Positions 1 through 9,783 of a DNA stretch of 64,000 bases are shown in pieces (the first letter of the stretch is position 1; every line of letters starts with the position of its first letter). Origin of the DNA: Helicobacter brantae (GTDB lineage: Bacteria; Campylobacterota; Campylobacteria; Campylobacterales; Helicobacteraceae); NCBI RefSeq assembly GCF_003364205.1, contig NZ_NXLV01000007.1, positions 1 to 64,000 on the forward strand. The letters run 5' to 3'. The notes under the pieces were generated by a model. That model was not told the origin of the DNA. It saw only the letters and a list, made by a program, of their open reading frames with translations, and made no database searches. The position numbers and the translations under genes were made by a program.

Positions 1-1650
1 GGATTGGGGTGGATTGTGGGGAGAGGTGGGACTATCAATGTCAGCAATACTCTTTACAACTATAGTCTTGATTCCTCTCTTCCCTCCAAAATTGATTTGG
101 AAAACTCTACAATTCAAGCAAAAACTCTACTTAATCGAGAAAATGGAGAAATCTATCTCAAAGACAAGGCTCACATAGAAGCTACAACCTTTACTTCAGA
201 TACTAACTCAAAAGTTGTTTTTATTGGAAATGGAGATGGATTTGGAAGTATCACAGCCCAAAATCTTACTCTCAATGGAGATAAAATATATCAAGTACAG
301 CTACTCAAAAACGCTTTAAAACTCAAATATCTCATAGCCACATCAACAAACCTACAAGGATTAAGTGATGGGGATATCAACCTTATAGATAATAATGGGA
401 TAATTAGTGATAGATATCAAGCCCAAATTGTTACTGAAGGTAATGATACCTATATCCAACTCACGCCCAAAGATGGCTATGTCCCCCCTACACTACCCAC
501 TCCACCCACGCCACCTACAACCACACCTAGCACACCACCCACCACATCGCCCTCTCCACAAAGCCCCACTACTACTCCCAACTATATTTCCAACACCCAC
601 TCTATCCAAACCGAACTCACCAAACAATACCTCATCCTCACCACCTCAACACTAGAGCAAACCACCCAAACAATCCTCTCACAAATCGAGCAAATCCAAG
701 CCCTCAAATCTATCAGCACCTATGCCCTAAGCAATCTCTATAATCGCTCTATCCAAGCCCAAATCAAACAACCCAAACCCCTCCTAGCCTATAATCAGCC
801 CACACTCTACCCAATGCCTTACACACAAGGAGATTATCTCCCACCCCCACTCATTGAGAGGGAGAAAAAGCTTAGTGTTTTTGCCAACCTCATTGGGGGA
901 GTGTTTGGATATGACAGCCATCTTGGAGGCAACTATGGGATCAATGCAGGAGCGGATTATCTTTTGGGAGATAGCCTCTTTTTGGGTGGATATGGTGTGC
1001 TTTTGGGAAAAACATTGCAACAAGAGGGATTGCAAATGCAAGGCTTTCAGTTTGAGCTAGGAGGGTATGGGCGATATTTACTCTCAGATTGGGAGTTTGA
1101 TACCACTCTCTCTTATGCTCTCCTTGCTCTAAGCACACAAAGAGCTTTCACACTCTACTCTCAAACTTTCTCACAAAATGCCTCATTCAATACACATTTT
1201 TTCAATCTTGAAGAGAGGGTGGGCTATCGCTTTGCTTTGAGTGATTTTGACACGCTCAAGCCTTTTGGAGGGGTGGCATTGCATATCTACTCTCAACCAA
1301 GCTATGAGGAGAGTGGGGATTTCTCATATACCCAAAATGCAATGTTTTATGGAGCTTTAGGGCTTCTTGCTGGGCTAGAGTATCGCAAAGTTTTTCAATC
1401 AAGCTCTATTTATCTTGGAGCTTCATTTCTCTATCAGCTCCCTATTTTTGGAGATATGACTTACTCATTGCAATACCTTGATTCATTGCTGTATTTCAAA
1501 AACTCTCAAGATTTTATCGCTCAAGTTCAAGGAGGGGTGGATTTTACCCTCACACCTCGCTCTTTCCTCTCGCTTGATCTCAACTATCGCCATAGCCTTA
1601 GCAACTACTTTGATGTGGATTTTATGCTAGGGTATCGCCACCTTTTTTAG
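1..1650 (+). CDS. Autotransporter, C-terminal part (5' end outside window)
   Basis: The frame is open from base 1 and ends at TAG 1648-1650, so only the last roughly 549 residues of a longer protein are here. The visible part has the end of a beta-rich passenger (repeated short Asn/Thr/Gly strands), then a linker of Pro and Thr residues encoded near 483-585. A helical stretch rich in Gln and Ile follows, and then a C-terminal beta-barrel of about 270 residues starting near LSVFANLIGG and ending in Phe (GYRHLF), the usual outer-membrane signature. It does not share the linker seen in the two giant autotransporters at 4364-14727, so it belongs to a different subfamily. It converges on glyS and the stop codons overlap by 3 bases. 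The passenger function is unknown. Confidence 0.85.
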   Translation, partial: GLGWIVGRGGTINVSNTLYNYSLDSSLPSKIDLENSTIQAKTLLNRENGEIYLKDKAHIEATTFTSDTNSKVVFIGNGDGFGSITAQNLTLNGDKIYQVQLLKNALKLKYLIATSTNLQGLSDGDINLIDNNGIISDRYQAQIVTEGNDTYIQLTPKDGYVPPTLPTPPTPPTTTPSTPPTTSPSPQSPTTTPNYISNTHSIQTELTKQYLILTTSTLEQTTQTILSQIEQIQALKSISTYALSNLYNRSIQAQIKQPKPLLAYNQPTLYPMPYTQGDYLPPPLIEREKKLSVFANLIGGVFGYDSHLGGNYGINAGADYLLGDSLFLGGYGVLLGKTLQQEGLQMQGFQFELGGYGRYLLSDWEFDTTLSYALLALSTQRAFTLYSQTFSQNASFNTHFFNLEERVGYRFALSDFDTLKPFGGVALHIYSQPSYEESGDFSYTQNAMFYGALGLLAGLEYRKVFQSSSIYLGASFLYQLPIFGDMTYSLQYLDSLLYFKNSQDFIAQVQGGVDFTLTPRSFLSLDLNYRHSLSNYFDVDFMLGYRHLF

Positions 1651-3689
1651 ATAGCAATCTCTTTGATATCCCCCACTTCCAAAAACATTTGATAGACTTG
1701 ATAGACTAGGGCTTTGCGATTTTCTCTCAAAGCTTCATTCTCTACATTTACCATTACATTATCAAAGAAGCTCTCTAGTGGAGACTTAAGTGTGAAAAGG
1801 GCTTGAATGTATTCTAAAATACTCTCAAACTTTTGCTCCCTAATGGCTTTGGCACACTCTAGCAATTCCCTCTCTTCTTTTTGCTCTAGGAGTGAGGGGG
1901 AAACCTCTTTTGCTTCTTTGATATCTTTTGTGATATTTGCCACACGCTTAAAGGTAGAAACCAATGCTTCTTTGTCACTCCCCTCAAAAACTTGATTGAG
2001 TGCTAGGGCTTTTTGCACGATTTTATCTAGCTCTCTCTCTCCTCCAGCAATCACACTTCTCAAAATTGAAGCATTGATTTTGATTACCCCCTCAATCCTC
2101 TCTAGCAAAAACTCCCATACTTTTTTTACATCAAACTCTGCATAAGAGCAAAGCTTTGCCATATCTTCTAAAGATTTTAAACTCAAAGAGATATTTTGCT
2201 CACTCACAATCCTCACAATCCCATTCCCTGCTCTTCTAAGTGCGAAAGGATCTTTAGAGCCACTAGGGATTTTCCCTACACTAAAGAGGGCAAGAAGTGA
2301 ATCAAGCCGATATGAGAGAGCCACGATTGAGCCAAACTTATCGCTTGGCAATTCCCCTCCCTCGCCTTTGGGGAGGTATTGCTCTCTAATTGCTCTTGCA
2401 ATCTGCTCATCTCTAAGTGCCACGCCCCTCCTCATCTCCTCAAGTGCATAATACTCTCCCATCACCCCTTGAAGCTCGGGAAACTCTCCTACCATTTCAG
2501 AGAGAAGATCGGACTTTGAGATTTTTACAGCCTCTAGCAATCGCTCTAGGCATTTAGGATTGCACCCATTATCTTGGAAAAGATATTCAGCAATCTTGCC
2601 CTCTCTTCTGACTTTATCCTCAATACTTCCTAGCCCCTCTACAAAGGCAATCTTGCTCAAATCATAGCTTGAGAGAGGTTTGTTTAAGTCGTTGTGATAG
2701 AAAAACATCGCATCACTTAGTCTTGCTCTTAGCACTTTTTCATTTCCCTTAATGATTTGCTCCACACTCTGACTCATTGAGTTAATAACGACTACAAAGC
2801 CATTGTAGAGTTTGCCCTCTTTATGGATTGCAAAATAGCGTTGATTTTCTTTCATTGAAGTGATAATCACCTCTTGAGGGAGAGCCAAAAACTCCTCATC
2901 AAAGCTCCCTAGCACTGCCCTTGGATACTCAGTGATTGCCACCACTTCAGCCAAAAGCTCTCTATCAATCTCGATACTTACCTTATGCTTCTCTTCTAGC
3001 TCTTTGAAGTCTTTGAGGATTCTCTCTTCCCTTTTCTTAGGGCTTAAAATCACGCCATTATTTTGCAAAATCTCCAAATACTCCTCAATACTTGCAAACG
3101 CTCTAGGCTCAAACCCACAATCTCGATGCACAAAAGTTTGCAAACACGACTTCACTCCAAAAACCTCAAACTCAACCCCCTTGCCACCCAAAAGAAGGGC
3201 TACATTCCTAATAGGACGGATAAAACTCTCCCCCAAGCTCCCCCATCGCATACTTTTGCCAAAGCTAAGAGACTCTAGCCACTCTTTTATCATCTTAGGC
3301 AAAAGCTTGGAGCTTTCCACTCCTACCTCTTGCTTACAAAAATACAACACTTCTTTTCCATCTTTGCTTGCTACCCCTATCTCTCCCCCACCACATTTTT
3401 TCACAAAACCCTCCCCTGCTTTGCTAAGCCCTTTGGACTTATCCCCATCAATATAGGCAATCTCCACAGGAGGGCCAAAAAGCTCAATCGTTTTATCGGC
3501 TTGTTTGAGTGGAAAATCTCTACTGATAAGCACCACTCTTCTAGGGGTATAATCAAACTCAAAATGACAATCCAAACAATTTTCTTCTAGCTTCTCCCTC
3601 CATTTCTGTAAAATCTTTGGCTCTTCTTTGAGGAAAGGAATCGCAGGAAGCTCCTCACTTAAAATCTCTATCAATACTTCTGTTTTCAA
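1647..3689 (-). CDS. glyS: Glycine--tRNA ligase beta subunit
   Basis: Beta subunit of the heterotetrameric bacterial glycyl-tRNA synthetase, which charges tRNA-Gly in the cytoplasm. It needs the alpha subunit GlyQ, which is not in this window. The protein is 680 aa, the family's normal size. It starts MKTEVLIEILSEELPA, matching the typical (L)LxEIGxEELP opening, and has the conserved R-rich middle and the C-terminal DALR-type helical region (FFDNVMVNVENEALRENRKAL). The start is TTG at 3689, chosen because AGGA lies six bases upstream and no ATG fits. The last codons overlap the stop of the convergent autotransporter. It is divergent from the secreted protein at 3750, with only 60 bases between them for both promoters. 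Confidence 0.95.
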   Translation of the reverse strand: MKTEVLIEILSEELPAIPFLKEEPKILQKWREKLEENCLDCHFEFDYTPRRVVLISRDFPLKQADKTIELFGPPVEIAYIDGDKSKGLSKAGEGFVKKCGGGEIGVASKDGKEVLYFCKQEVGVESSKLLPKMIKEWLESLSFGKSMRWGSLGESFIRPIRNVALLLGGKGVEFEVFGVKSCLQTFVHRDCGFEPRAFASIEEYLEILQNNGVILSPKKREERILKDFKELEEKHKVSIEIDRELLAEVVAITEYPRAVLGSFDEEFLALPQEVIITSMKENQRYFAIHKEGKLYNGFVVVINSMSQSVEQIIKGNEKVLRARLSDAMFFYHNDLNKPLSSYDLSKIAFVEGLGSIEDKVRREGKIAEYLFQDNGCNPKCLERLLEAVKISKSDLLSEMVGEFPELQGVMGEYYALEEMRRGVALRDEQIARAIREQYLPKGEGGELPSDKFGSIVALSYRLDSLLALFSVGKIPSGSKDPFALRRAGNGIVRIVSEQNISLSLKSLEDMAKLCSYAEFDVKKVWEFLLERIEGVIKINASILRSVIAGGERELDKIVQKALALNQVFEGSDKEALVSTFKRVANITKDIKEAKEVSPSLLEQKEERELLECAKAIREQKFESILEYIQALFTLKSPLESFFDNVMVNVENEALRENRKALVYQVYQMFLEVGDIKEIAI

Positions 3690-3749
3690 GAATTATCCTT
3701 TTTTGTCGATATTTGCTTTTCTAATTTTATCTAAACAAAAGGGCTTAGA

Positions 3750-4361
3750 TTGAGAAAATTTCTACTCTTACTTTGTGGATTGCTAATCTTAAATGCCAAT
3801 GAGAATGATCCTTGTCAAAATATTGAGAAGTTTAGCAAAGATCAGCTTCAAACCATTCGCTATGCCTATCACTATGGCAAGAAAGATAATCTAGGCTACA
3901 CAATGGCAGCCATTGCTTGGAAAGAATCTTGTGCAGGGCTGTATCGTATCAATTTTGAAGATCCAAGTGCAGGGATTTATCACGCTTATCTCCCCAATGT
4001 CATCAGACGCCACTATAAACAACGCAATACCCCTTTTAGACGCAATGTCGTGGCTGAAAAACTCATCAGAGAGCCTGAGTTTGCAAGTCAGATTGCACTT
4101 GAGGAGTTGCTGTATTGGAAAAAGATTCGCAAAGGGAATTGGAAAGAGATGATTAAATCTTACAACAAAGGCTTTAGCTGGGAGAAAAACAAGCTTCGCA
4201 ACAAAATGGCAGAGAGCTATTATGAGGATATTTCCAAAAAGATTCAAATCTTGCAACAATATTTTGAGAAAAATCCCAAAATGTTTCACCCAATCACAGA
4301 TTTCAAAAAGCCCAATCTACCCCAAAGCATAGAGCAAATCAAACTCCTCAAAGAAAAATAG
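3750..4361 (+). CDS. Secreted lytic-transglycosylase-like protein
   Basis: A 203-aa protein with a clear signal peptide (MRKFLLLLCGLLILNA, cleavage near 17). The middle carries features that resemble an SLT/lysozyme fold: an A-AWKES segment with Glu59 followed by Ser, a later GIYH stretch, and a GNWKEMIKSYNKG segment that recalls the YN-G motif of lytic transglycosylases. If the fold is right, Glu59 would be the catalytic acid acting on periplasmic peptidoglycan; this is inference. The tail is Lys/Pro rich. The start is TTG at 3750 with AAAGGG upstream. It is divergent from glyS and ends two bases from the stop of the convergent giant autotransporter. It could also be a substrate-binding lysozyme-fold protein without activity. 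Confidence 0.7.
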   Translation: MRKFLLLLCGLLILNANENDPCQNIEKFSKDQLQTIRYAYHYGKKDNLGYTMAAIAWKESCAGLYRINFEDPSAGIYHAYLPNVIRRHYKQRNTPFRRNVVAEKLIREPEFASQIALEELLYWKKIRKGNWKEMIKSYNKGFSWEKNKLRNKMAESYYEDISKKIQILQQYFEKNPKMFHPITDFKKPNLPQSIEQIKLLKEK

Positions 4362-4363
4362 AG

Positions 4364-7300
4364 CTAAAACTTATATCTCAATCCTACATTCCAGTTTGTC
4401 AAAATATCTTTTTTCTCAAACCCATACTTCACCCCTACTCCCCCACTCACTGCGATATTTTCTCCCACATTCCCCACTCCACCTAGCAAGAGCGACATAC
4501 TTGTATCTACATTATAAGCAGGGGTGAGTTGCAGATTTTCAGCTCCATAGAATCCCACTTTTGCCCCTGCTCCGTCATTAAGAAGCCCTTTTTGCAAAAT
4601 CGGCAAGAGATAGAGGTAGTTTTCCTCTCCAAAATACTTCCTCATCTCCACCCCTACATTTACACTTAGCTGATAAGTGCTCATCGCTTGGATTCCTAGT
4701 TCTGCTTCTCCATCACCCCTAGCACTTGAGTTGATAATCAAAGCAAAGTTTATCCCACCAAAGGGTCGGAAGTAATAAGGACTATCTTCATTTCCCACCT
4801 TGAAAACATAGCCATATCTTGCCTCAATATCAGTGGTGTAGAAGTTATACCCTAGCGTTTGCTTGAGTGCTTGAGCGACATAAGAGCTAGTCCCTCCCAA
4901 ATCAATTTCTGTATGATTTAATCCAATATTTTGAGAGAGGATAATATCTACTTCACTATTCTCAAAGCTCATTCTTGTATAAAGCCCCAAACCAAAGTTG
5001 TGAGAGTTGTTGCGTGCATAGTTGAAGCTATAAGCCCCATAGCCATAACTTGCAAAAAATCCTAGCAAATAATTTCTTTGCTCTCCCAAAAGTGTGTCAT
5101 ACCCTGCACTAAAGCCATATAAACTAGAGTTGCCATTTACTTCTTGAGAGAAACTCATCGCTCCATCAAAGTTCGCCCAAAGCTCCCCATAATTCACCCC
5201 ACTCTCCTCTTCTTCTAGGAGCAAACTATCATCACTACTTGCATATCTTGTCCCTGTGAGTGATTGGATAAGAGAGGAGAGGCGAGTTTTTGCCATAAAG
5301 GGGTTTTTGCCTCTCACCATTCGATTTTCCACATTGGAAGTCCTAAGCATCGCAATTAGCTCATAAATCTTATTACTTGCAAACATACTATCCTCTAAGC
5401 TACTCATCGCTCCATCAATATACTCAAGAGCTGTTTGCACGACTGCTGTATTGCCTGAAGAGATATATTCTGCCATTCCTACTTTGAAAGCATTGTTATC
5501 GCTTTGGAGGATTGACTCTAGGATTGAGGCATTATTGCCTGAATTGATAATACTTGTCATGCTCTCTTTAGCACTGCTATCTTGAATGCTCTCTATAAGT
5601 TGAGTTACATTAGTTTGAGAGACAGAGAGATTGAGGAGAAGCTTTTGAGCCTCGATACTCTGCCCTTTGGAATCTGTGCCTGATTGAAGATAGGGAGTAA
5701 GTGTGATAGAGGTTAGCCCTGAGGTATTTGTAGTAATATCATCTAATGTAATGCTTGTATAGTTTGCTACTCCTGTCTTTTTGGTTATCCCATCTTTTGT
5801 ATCAATCAGTGTGATTTCCCCCTCACGCAATGCAAAGAGAGAATCATCATAGCTAGAGCTAGAGGCTGAAGAGGTATTGAGAGAAATCTGCACCAAAGTT
5901 CCACTTTTGCTCTCAAACTTCACAGATTGTGCGACAACTTGCCCAAACTTCCCTCCCCCCAAAGGAGAGCTAGAAGTAACATAAGGCACATTTGCACTCA
6001 AAGAAAGTTTGCTTCCCTCACTGATACTTAGTGAGGCTAGAGTGGTATTAGAGTTTTGGAGTGTCAAAACCCCACCATTTCCTACTGATACATTCCCTGC
6101 TGTGGTGCTTGAGCTTACACCTTTGAGCGTGAGTGTCCCACCACTTGCACTCACACTTGCTCCACCTAGATTCAATCCACTAGCTTGAAGAGTGGAATTC
6201 CCTGTCGCACTTACAGAGCTAGAGGAAGAAAGAGTGAGAGAGGAGAGGGTATTGCTACTTCCATAGTATCCCAAGCTCCCACTCTCTAAGATAATATCTG
6301 CTGTGGCACTTAGGGCTGAAGAATCTTGAGCGATAAGCTTTAGCTCCCCACCACTAGAGCTAATCGTGTAGTTTTCTTTATCGCTTTTAGCTGAGATTGT
6401 GAAGCTTTGAGCTGAGATAGAAGAAGAGCCATAAGAGGTGATATCATCTTTGAGGGTAATGTCGTTGTATGTGCTACCTGTTCCATTTTGATAGATGAAA
6501 TTCCCCCCATTTCCTCCTTGAGAACTCTCACTTCCTAGCGTGATTGCTCCGAGTTGATCGCCTTTTGTAGATTCTTTGAGAGTGAAAGTGCCACTTGAGA
6601 CATTGAGGGAGTAAAGCCCTGCATTCCCACTAGAATCATTTCCGACTTTGATTGTCTTGAGTGTGAGGGAGGAAGTGCCACTAGAGGTGATTGCCGAGCC
6701 TGAGTTGAGGGTGATTGAGGCGTCAGAGCTACTATTATTTTGGAATTTTAATGCCCCACTATCTAGGGTGATTGAAGCGATTGTGCCTGAAAGGGGGTCA
6801 GTGCTTGAAGGGGTTGTAGAATCTTTAAGAGTCAAATCCCCTGTTGTGCTTGTAGGATTGCCATTTTCATCTCTCAATACTCCTACAAAAATATTACTAT
6901 CTGAAAACTCTAGCTGATTTTCTGTAACACTTGCTTTCCCCTCTGCATTGATATCGTGGAGTGTTACCTTTACTGCTCCTCCATTGGTTGCTTTAAACTT
7001 TGCTTCATTGCTTGAATCTCCCGACAAATAGAGTGTTCCCACCAAATCAAGAGTGCTATTTGTTCCATTAAGATTCAATTCTGTATTTTGCACTTTGACA
7101 AAAGGGGTGCTAGTGATTGCACCACTAGAATCTGTAAGATTGCTAAATGTAAAATCTTTGGCTTTGAGAGTTACTTTGTTTGTGCTTGTCCCTATGGCTG
7201 TAACCCCTCCCCCTCTAAACTCTAGACTTAATGTATTGTCTTCAAGCTTCTTGCTATTATTGAGGCTAATCTTTAATAGACTATCTGAAGCTTGAGTGTT

Positions 7301-9772
7301 TATTGTGTTGTTGAGTGTGATATTTCCCCCTACCACAAAGCTATCTGAAGCCGTTGTACTTGTGATTGTGAGTTGTCCTGCTGTGCTACCACTCCCCACA
7401 CTAATATCTACACCAATTCCCTGCTCATTCTTATCCTCATCTCCATAGATAAGCTTTGTAGCTGAGATTGTAGAGCCTCCCAAAATCGTGATACTCCCCT
7501 CGCTTGAGGAGAGGTCAAGGCTGTTATCTGCCGTTGTTGAACAATTAAAATTACCTATCAAACACGAAGTAAGGGAAACTTTATTAAGTGTGAGATTGGT
7601 AGGGGTAACACTTACTCCTCCACTCCCTCCATAGAGCTTGAGCGTCGAGCTTGAACCATTTGAAAAAGTGGTGTTTGTAAATGTAAAAACTCCTGAATTT
7701 TCATTTGTGCCATTGATAACCCCTGTCCCATAGGCATAAAGCTCCAAAGTCGCACCACTGCTACTATTTGAGAGAGAGATATTTTGATTTTGAAAAACAA
7801 AATTTGAAGCTTCAAACTTTGTAGTCGCTCCTGTGATTGAAACATAGGCTTGAGTTTCATCTTTTGGAGTCCCATCTTCTATAAAATCTGTCATAAAAGA
7901 CAAAGTAGAATACTGACTCCCCCCTGTAATGCTTTGTTTTGTGCTAATTGTCGTGCCTTCTGTGAGAAATAATCCCTTAGAATTTGAACTATCATATGAT
8001 TCTGTCCCCACAATCGTTAAGTCTTGATTTGTATTGATTGTAAGCTTTTCAAGTGTAACTTTACCTTTAAGAGTGAAAAGTGGGGTATTGAGGTTGAGGA
8101 TATTGTTTTCTAAATCATTGCTTCCTTGAATCTTGGTTTCACCTCCATTTTGCTTCCCTAAAGTGAAACCCTCTTTTGCACTGATATTGAGCGTTGTATT
8201 AACCTGACTTGTATTTTTTAACTCTATTGTTTGCTCCTCAATGGTTACACTAGTCCCACTCAAAGTCGCACTTGTGCCATTGGCAATATCAATCGTTCCT
8301 GTTGTGCCTTTTGTAATTGTCAAACTAGCAAGATTTCCCTCATTATCAATCGCCTCTAGGGTGGAGTTTGAGAGTGTCATATTGGTGTTTGTGATACTAG
8401 AGCCAATCGCTTGGAGGGTTAAGCCTGTGAGAGAAAACTCGTTTGTATTGATTGTTCCACCACTCACACCGATAGTCGGAGAACCACTAGAGCCTGTGAG
8501 GGCAAAGCTTGAGCCTGTTCCATTTCCAAGATTGACAGAATTTCCCACAAAGTCTAGTGTCCCATCACCTTGGAAATTGTGAGTGCCTTGAATCGTCAAA
8601 GCCCCTGTGGTGGAAATGGTATTTTGCCCTGTGAGGGTGATAGTGGAAGCATTTGTGCCAGTGATAGAAAGTGATGAGCCTAAAGACATTGTCGTATTTT
8701 CTAGCCCTAGAGTTCCTGAATCAAGTGTCATTGAATTGGTTGTGGTGCTTGTGAGAGCAATATTTTTGAAGCTTACATTACTAGCGTTGATTGTGTTAAA
8801 TCCACTTAAAACAACTTTGCCTATCTCACTGCCTTGAGGGGGTGTGATTGTGCTTGGGCTTGGATTTCCTACATCTCCTACAATGCTTACAGGAGCATTT
8901 GAATCTCCTAGCGTGAGTGTGCCAGTATTATTTGTGTTTTTGAATGTGAGAGTAGAAGTAGCGACATTGATATTACCCCCACTATCTTTGCTGACTAGAT
9001 TGCGTAAAGTGATATTTTGGCTTTTGAGTGTGAGAGTGTTGTTTGCTGTCTGAATCGTCGCTCCTCCCCCTAGCACGATGACAGAGCCTTGTTTTCCACT
9101 TCCTGCAATAACTTTGAGATCATTACTTGCACTTGATTCTATGCTTGAACCCTCTTTCATCATAATCGTGCCATTGTTTGTAAGGGTTTCTTTGACCACA
9201 AGTTTGGAGTCTTTCCCCTCTAGGACAATCCCTCCGTCATTGGTAACATTCTCAATAGTGGAAACATCAAAGGTTGAGTTTGAGGCGACATAGAGATTTG
9301 AAGCAACATTAACACTAGAAAAATTCTCTATTTTTAGATTGATATTTGAGCCAAGACTAACTTTGTTTCCTGATGAAGGTGTTTGTCCTATAATCAAATT
9401 CTGAATTTTTGGGTCTTCTGTTGAAAAAACAACTTTTGCTTGAGTTTGTCCATTTCCACTTGAAGCAATATTATTTTTTATTGTCAGTCCATTACTTAGA
9501 ATAAGATTTTCTGCTTGTCTATTGGAATCTGAAAAGTTAAAAGTCAAATCACTACCGTTAACATTGAGATAGTTTGTCCCACCTGTCCATTCTGTTCCGT
9601 ATGTTACTTGTTGAGGTATAGTGTTTTCACTATTTGGTTTGGTAACTTTGAGATTTCCTGTGGTGGTAGAAGTATAAAAATTTGCTATCAAATTTTTATT
9701 GATTGTAACACTATCATCAGCACACAACGCTTGAGAGAGAATCAAACTCAATACAATATAACTTTTTCTCAC
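4364..9772 (-). CDS. Giant autotransporter 2 (about 1800 aa)
   Basis: Type V secretion protein. A signal peptide (MRKSYIVLSLILSQALCA) is followed by a passenger of about 1450 residues, very rich in Ser, Thr, Asn and Gly, made of short repeating beta strands as in a parallel beta-helix. Then come a helical linker (about 1420-1540) and a C-terminal beta-barrel of about 270 residues ending GLRYKF. The motif SSSPLGGGKFG before the linker, RYASSD at its end and LWANFDG at the barrel entry all recur in the neighbour upstream. One Cys pair (CLIGNFNC) occurs mid-passenger. The start is GTG 9772; its AAGGA overlaps the TAA stop of the upstream gene, so translation is probably coupled. VacA-superfamily relatedness is likely, but the function is unknown. 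Confidence 0.9.
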   Translation of the reverse strand: MRKSYIVLSLILSQALCADDSVTINKNLIANFYTSTTTGNLKVTKPNSENTIPQQVTYGTEWTGGTNYLNVNGSDLTFNFSDSNRQAENLILSNGLTIKNNIASSGNGQTQAKVVFSTEDPKIQNLIIGQTPSSGNKVSLGSNINLKIENFSSVNVASNLYVASNSTFDVSTIENVTNDGGIVLEGKDSKLVVKETLTNNGTIMMKEGSSIESSASNDLKVIAGSGKQGSVIVLGGGATIQTANNTLTLKSQNITLRNLVSKDSGGNINVATSTLTFKNTNNTGTLTLGDSNAPVSIVGDVGNPSPSTITPPQGSEIGKVVLSGFNTINASNVSFKNIALTSTTTNSMTLDSGTLGLENTTMSLGSSLSITGTNASTITLTGQNTISTTGALTIQGTHNFQGDGTLDFVGNSVNLGNGTGSSFALTGSSGSPTIGVSGGTINTNEFSLTGLTLQAIGSSITNTNMTLSNSTLEAIDNEGNLASLTITKGTTGTIDIANGTSATLSGTSVTIEEQTIELKNTSQVNTTLNISAKEGFTLGKQNGGETKIQGSNDLENNILNLNTPLFTLKGKVTLEKLTINTNQDLTIVGTESYDSSNSKGLFLTEGTTISTKQSITGGSQYSTLSFMTDFIEDGTPKDETQAYVSITGATTKFEASNFVFQNQNISLSNSSSGATLELYAYGTGVINGTNENSGVFTFTNTTFSNGSSSTLKLYGGSGGVSVTPTNLTLNKVSLTSCLIGNFNCSTTADNSLDLSSSEGSITILGGSTISATKLIYGDEDKNEQGIGVDISVGSGSTAGQLTITSTTASDSFVVGGNITLNNTINTQASDSLLKISLNNSKKLEDNTLSLEFRGGGVTAIGTSTNKVTLKAKDFTFSNLTDSSGAITSTPFVKVQNTELNLNGTNSTLDLVGTLYLSGDSSNEAKFKATNGGAVKVTLHDINAEGKASVTENQLEFSDSNIFVGVLRDENGNPTSTTGDLTLKDSTTPSSTDPLSGTIASITLDSGALKFQNNSSSDASITLNSGSAITSSGTSSLTLKTIKVGNDSSGNAGLYSLNVSSGTFTLKESTKGDQLGAITLGSESSQGGNGGNFIYQNGTGSTYNDITLKDDITSYGSSSISAQSFTISAKSDKENYTISSSGGELKLIAQDSSALSATADIILESGSLGYYGSSNTLSSLTLSSSSSVSATGNSTLQASGLNLGGASVSASGGTLTLKGVSSSTTAGNVSVGNGGVLTLQNSNTTLASLSISEGSKLSLSANVPYVTSSSPLGGGKFGQVVAQSVKFESKSGTLVQISLNTSSASSSSYDDSLFALREGEITLIDTKDGITKKTGVANYTSITLDDITTNTSGLTSITLTPYLQSGTDSKGQSIEAQKLLLNLSVSQTNVTQLIESIQDSSAKESMTSIINSGNNASILESILQSDNNAFKVGMAEYISSGNTAVVQTALEYIDGAMSSLEDSMFASNKIYELIAMLRTSNVENRMVRGKNPFMAKTRLSSLIQSLTGTRYASSDDSLLLEEEESGVNYGELWANFDGAMSFSQEVNGNSSLYGFSAGYDTLLGEQRNYLLGFFASYGYGAYSFNYARNNSHNFGLGLYTRMSFENSEVDIILSQNIGLNHTEIDLGGTSSYVAQALKQTLGYNFYTTDIEARYGYVFKVGNEDSPYYFRPFGGINFALIINSSARGDGEAELGIQAMSTYQLSVNVGVEMRKYFGEENYLYLLPILQKGLLNDGAGAKVGFYGAENLQLTPAYNVDTSMSLLLGGVGNVGENIAVSGGVGVKYGFEKKDILTNWNVGLRYKF

Positions 9773-9783
9773 GCTCTGCTTCC

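Noticed and set aside
484-489. Short C run and Pro/Thr-rich repeats in the partial autotransporter as a hypermutable site
   Set aside because: Only six C, and the Pro/Thr codons are not an exact DNA repeat.
2932-3456. A 174-codon frame antisense to glyS
   Set aside because: It mirrors the glyS coding frame, has no ribosome site and a composition unlike real neighbours.
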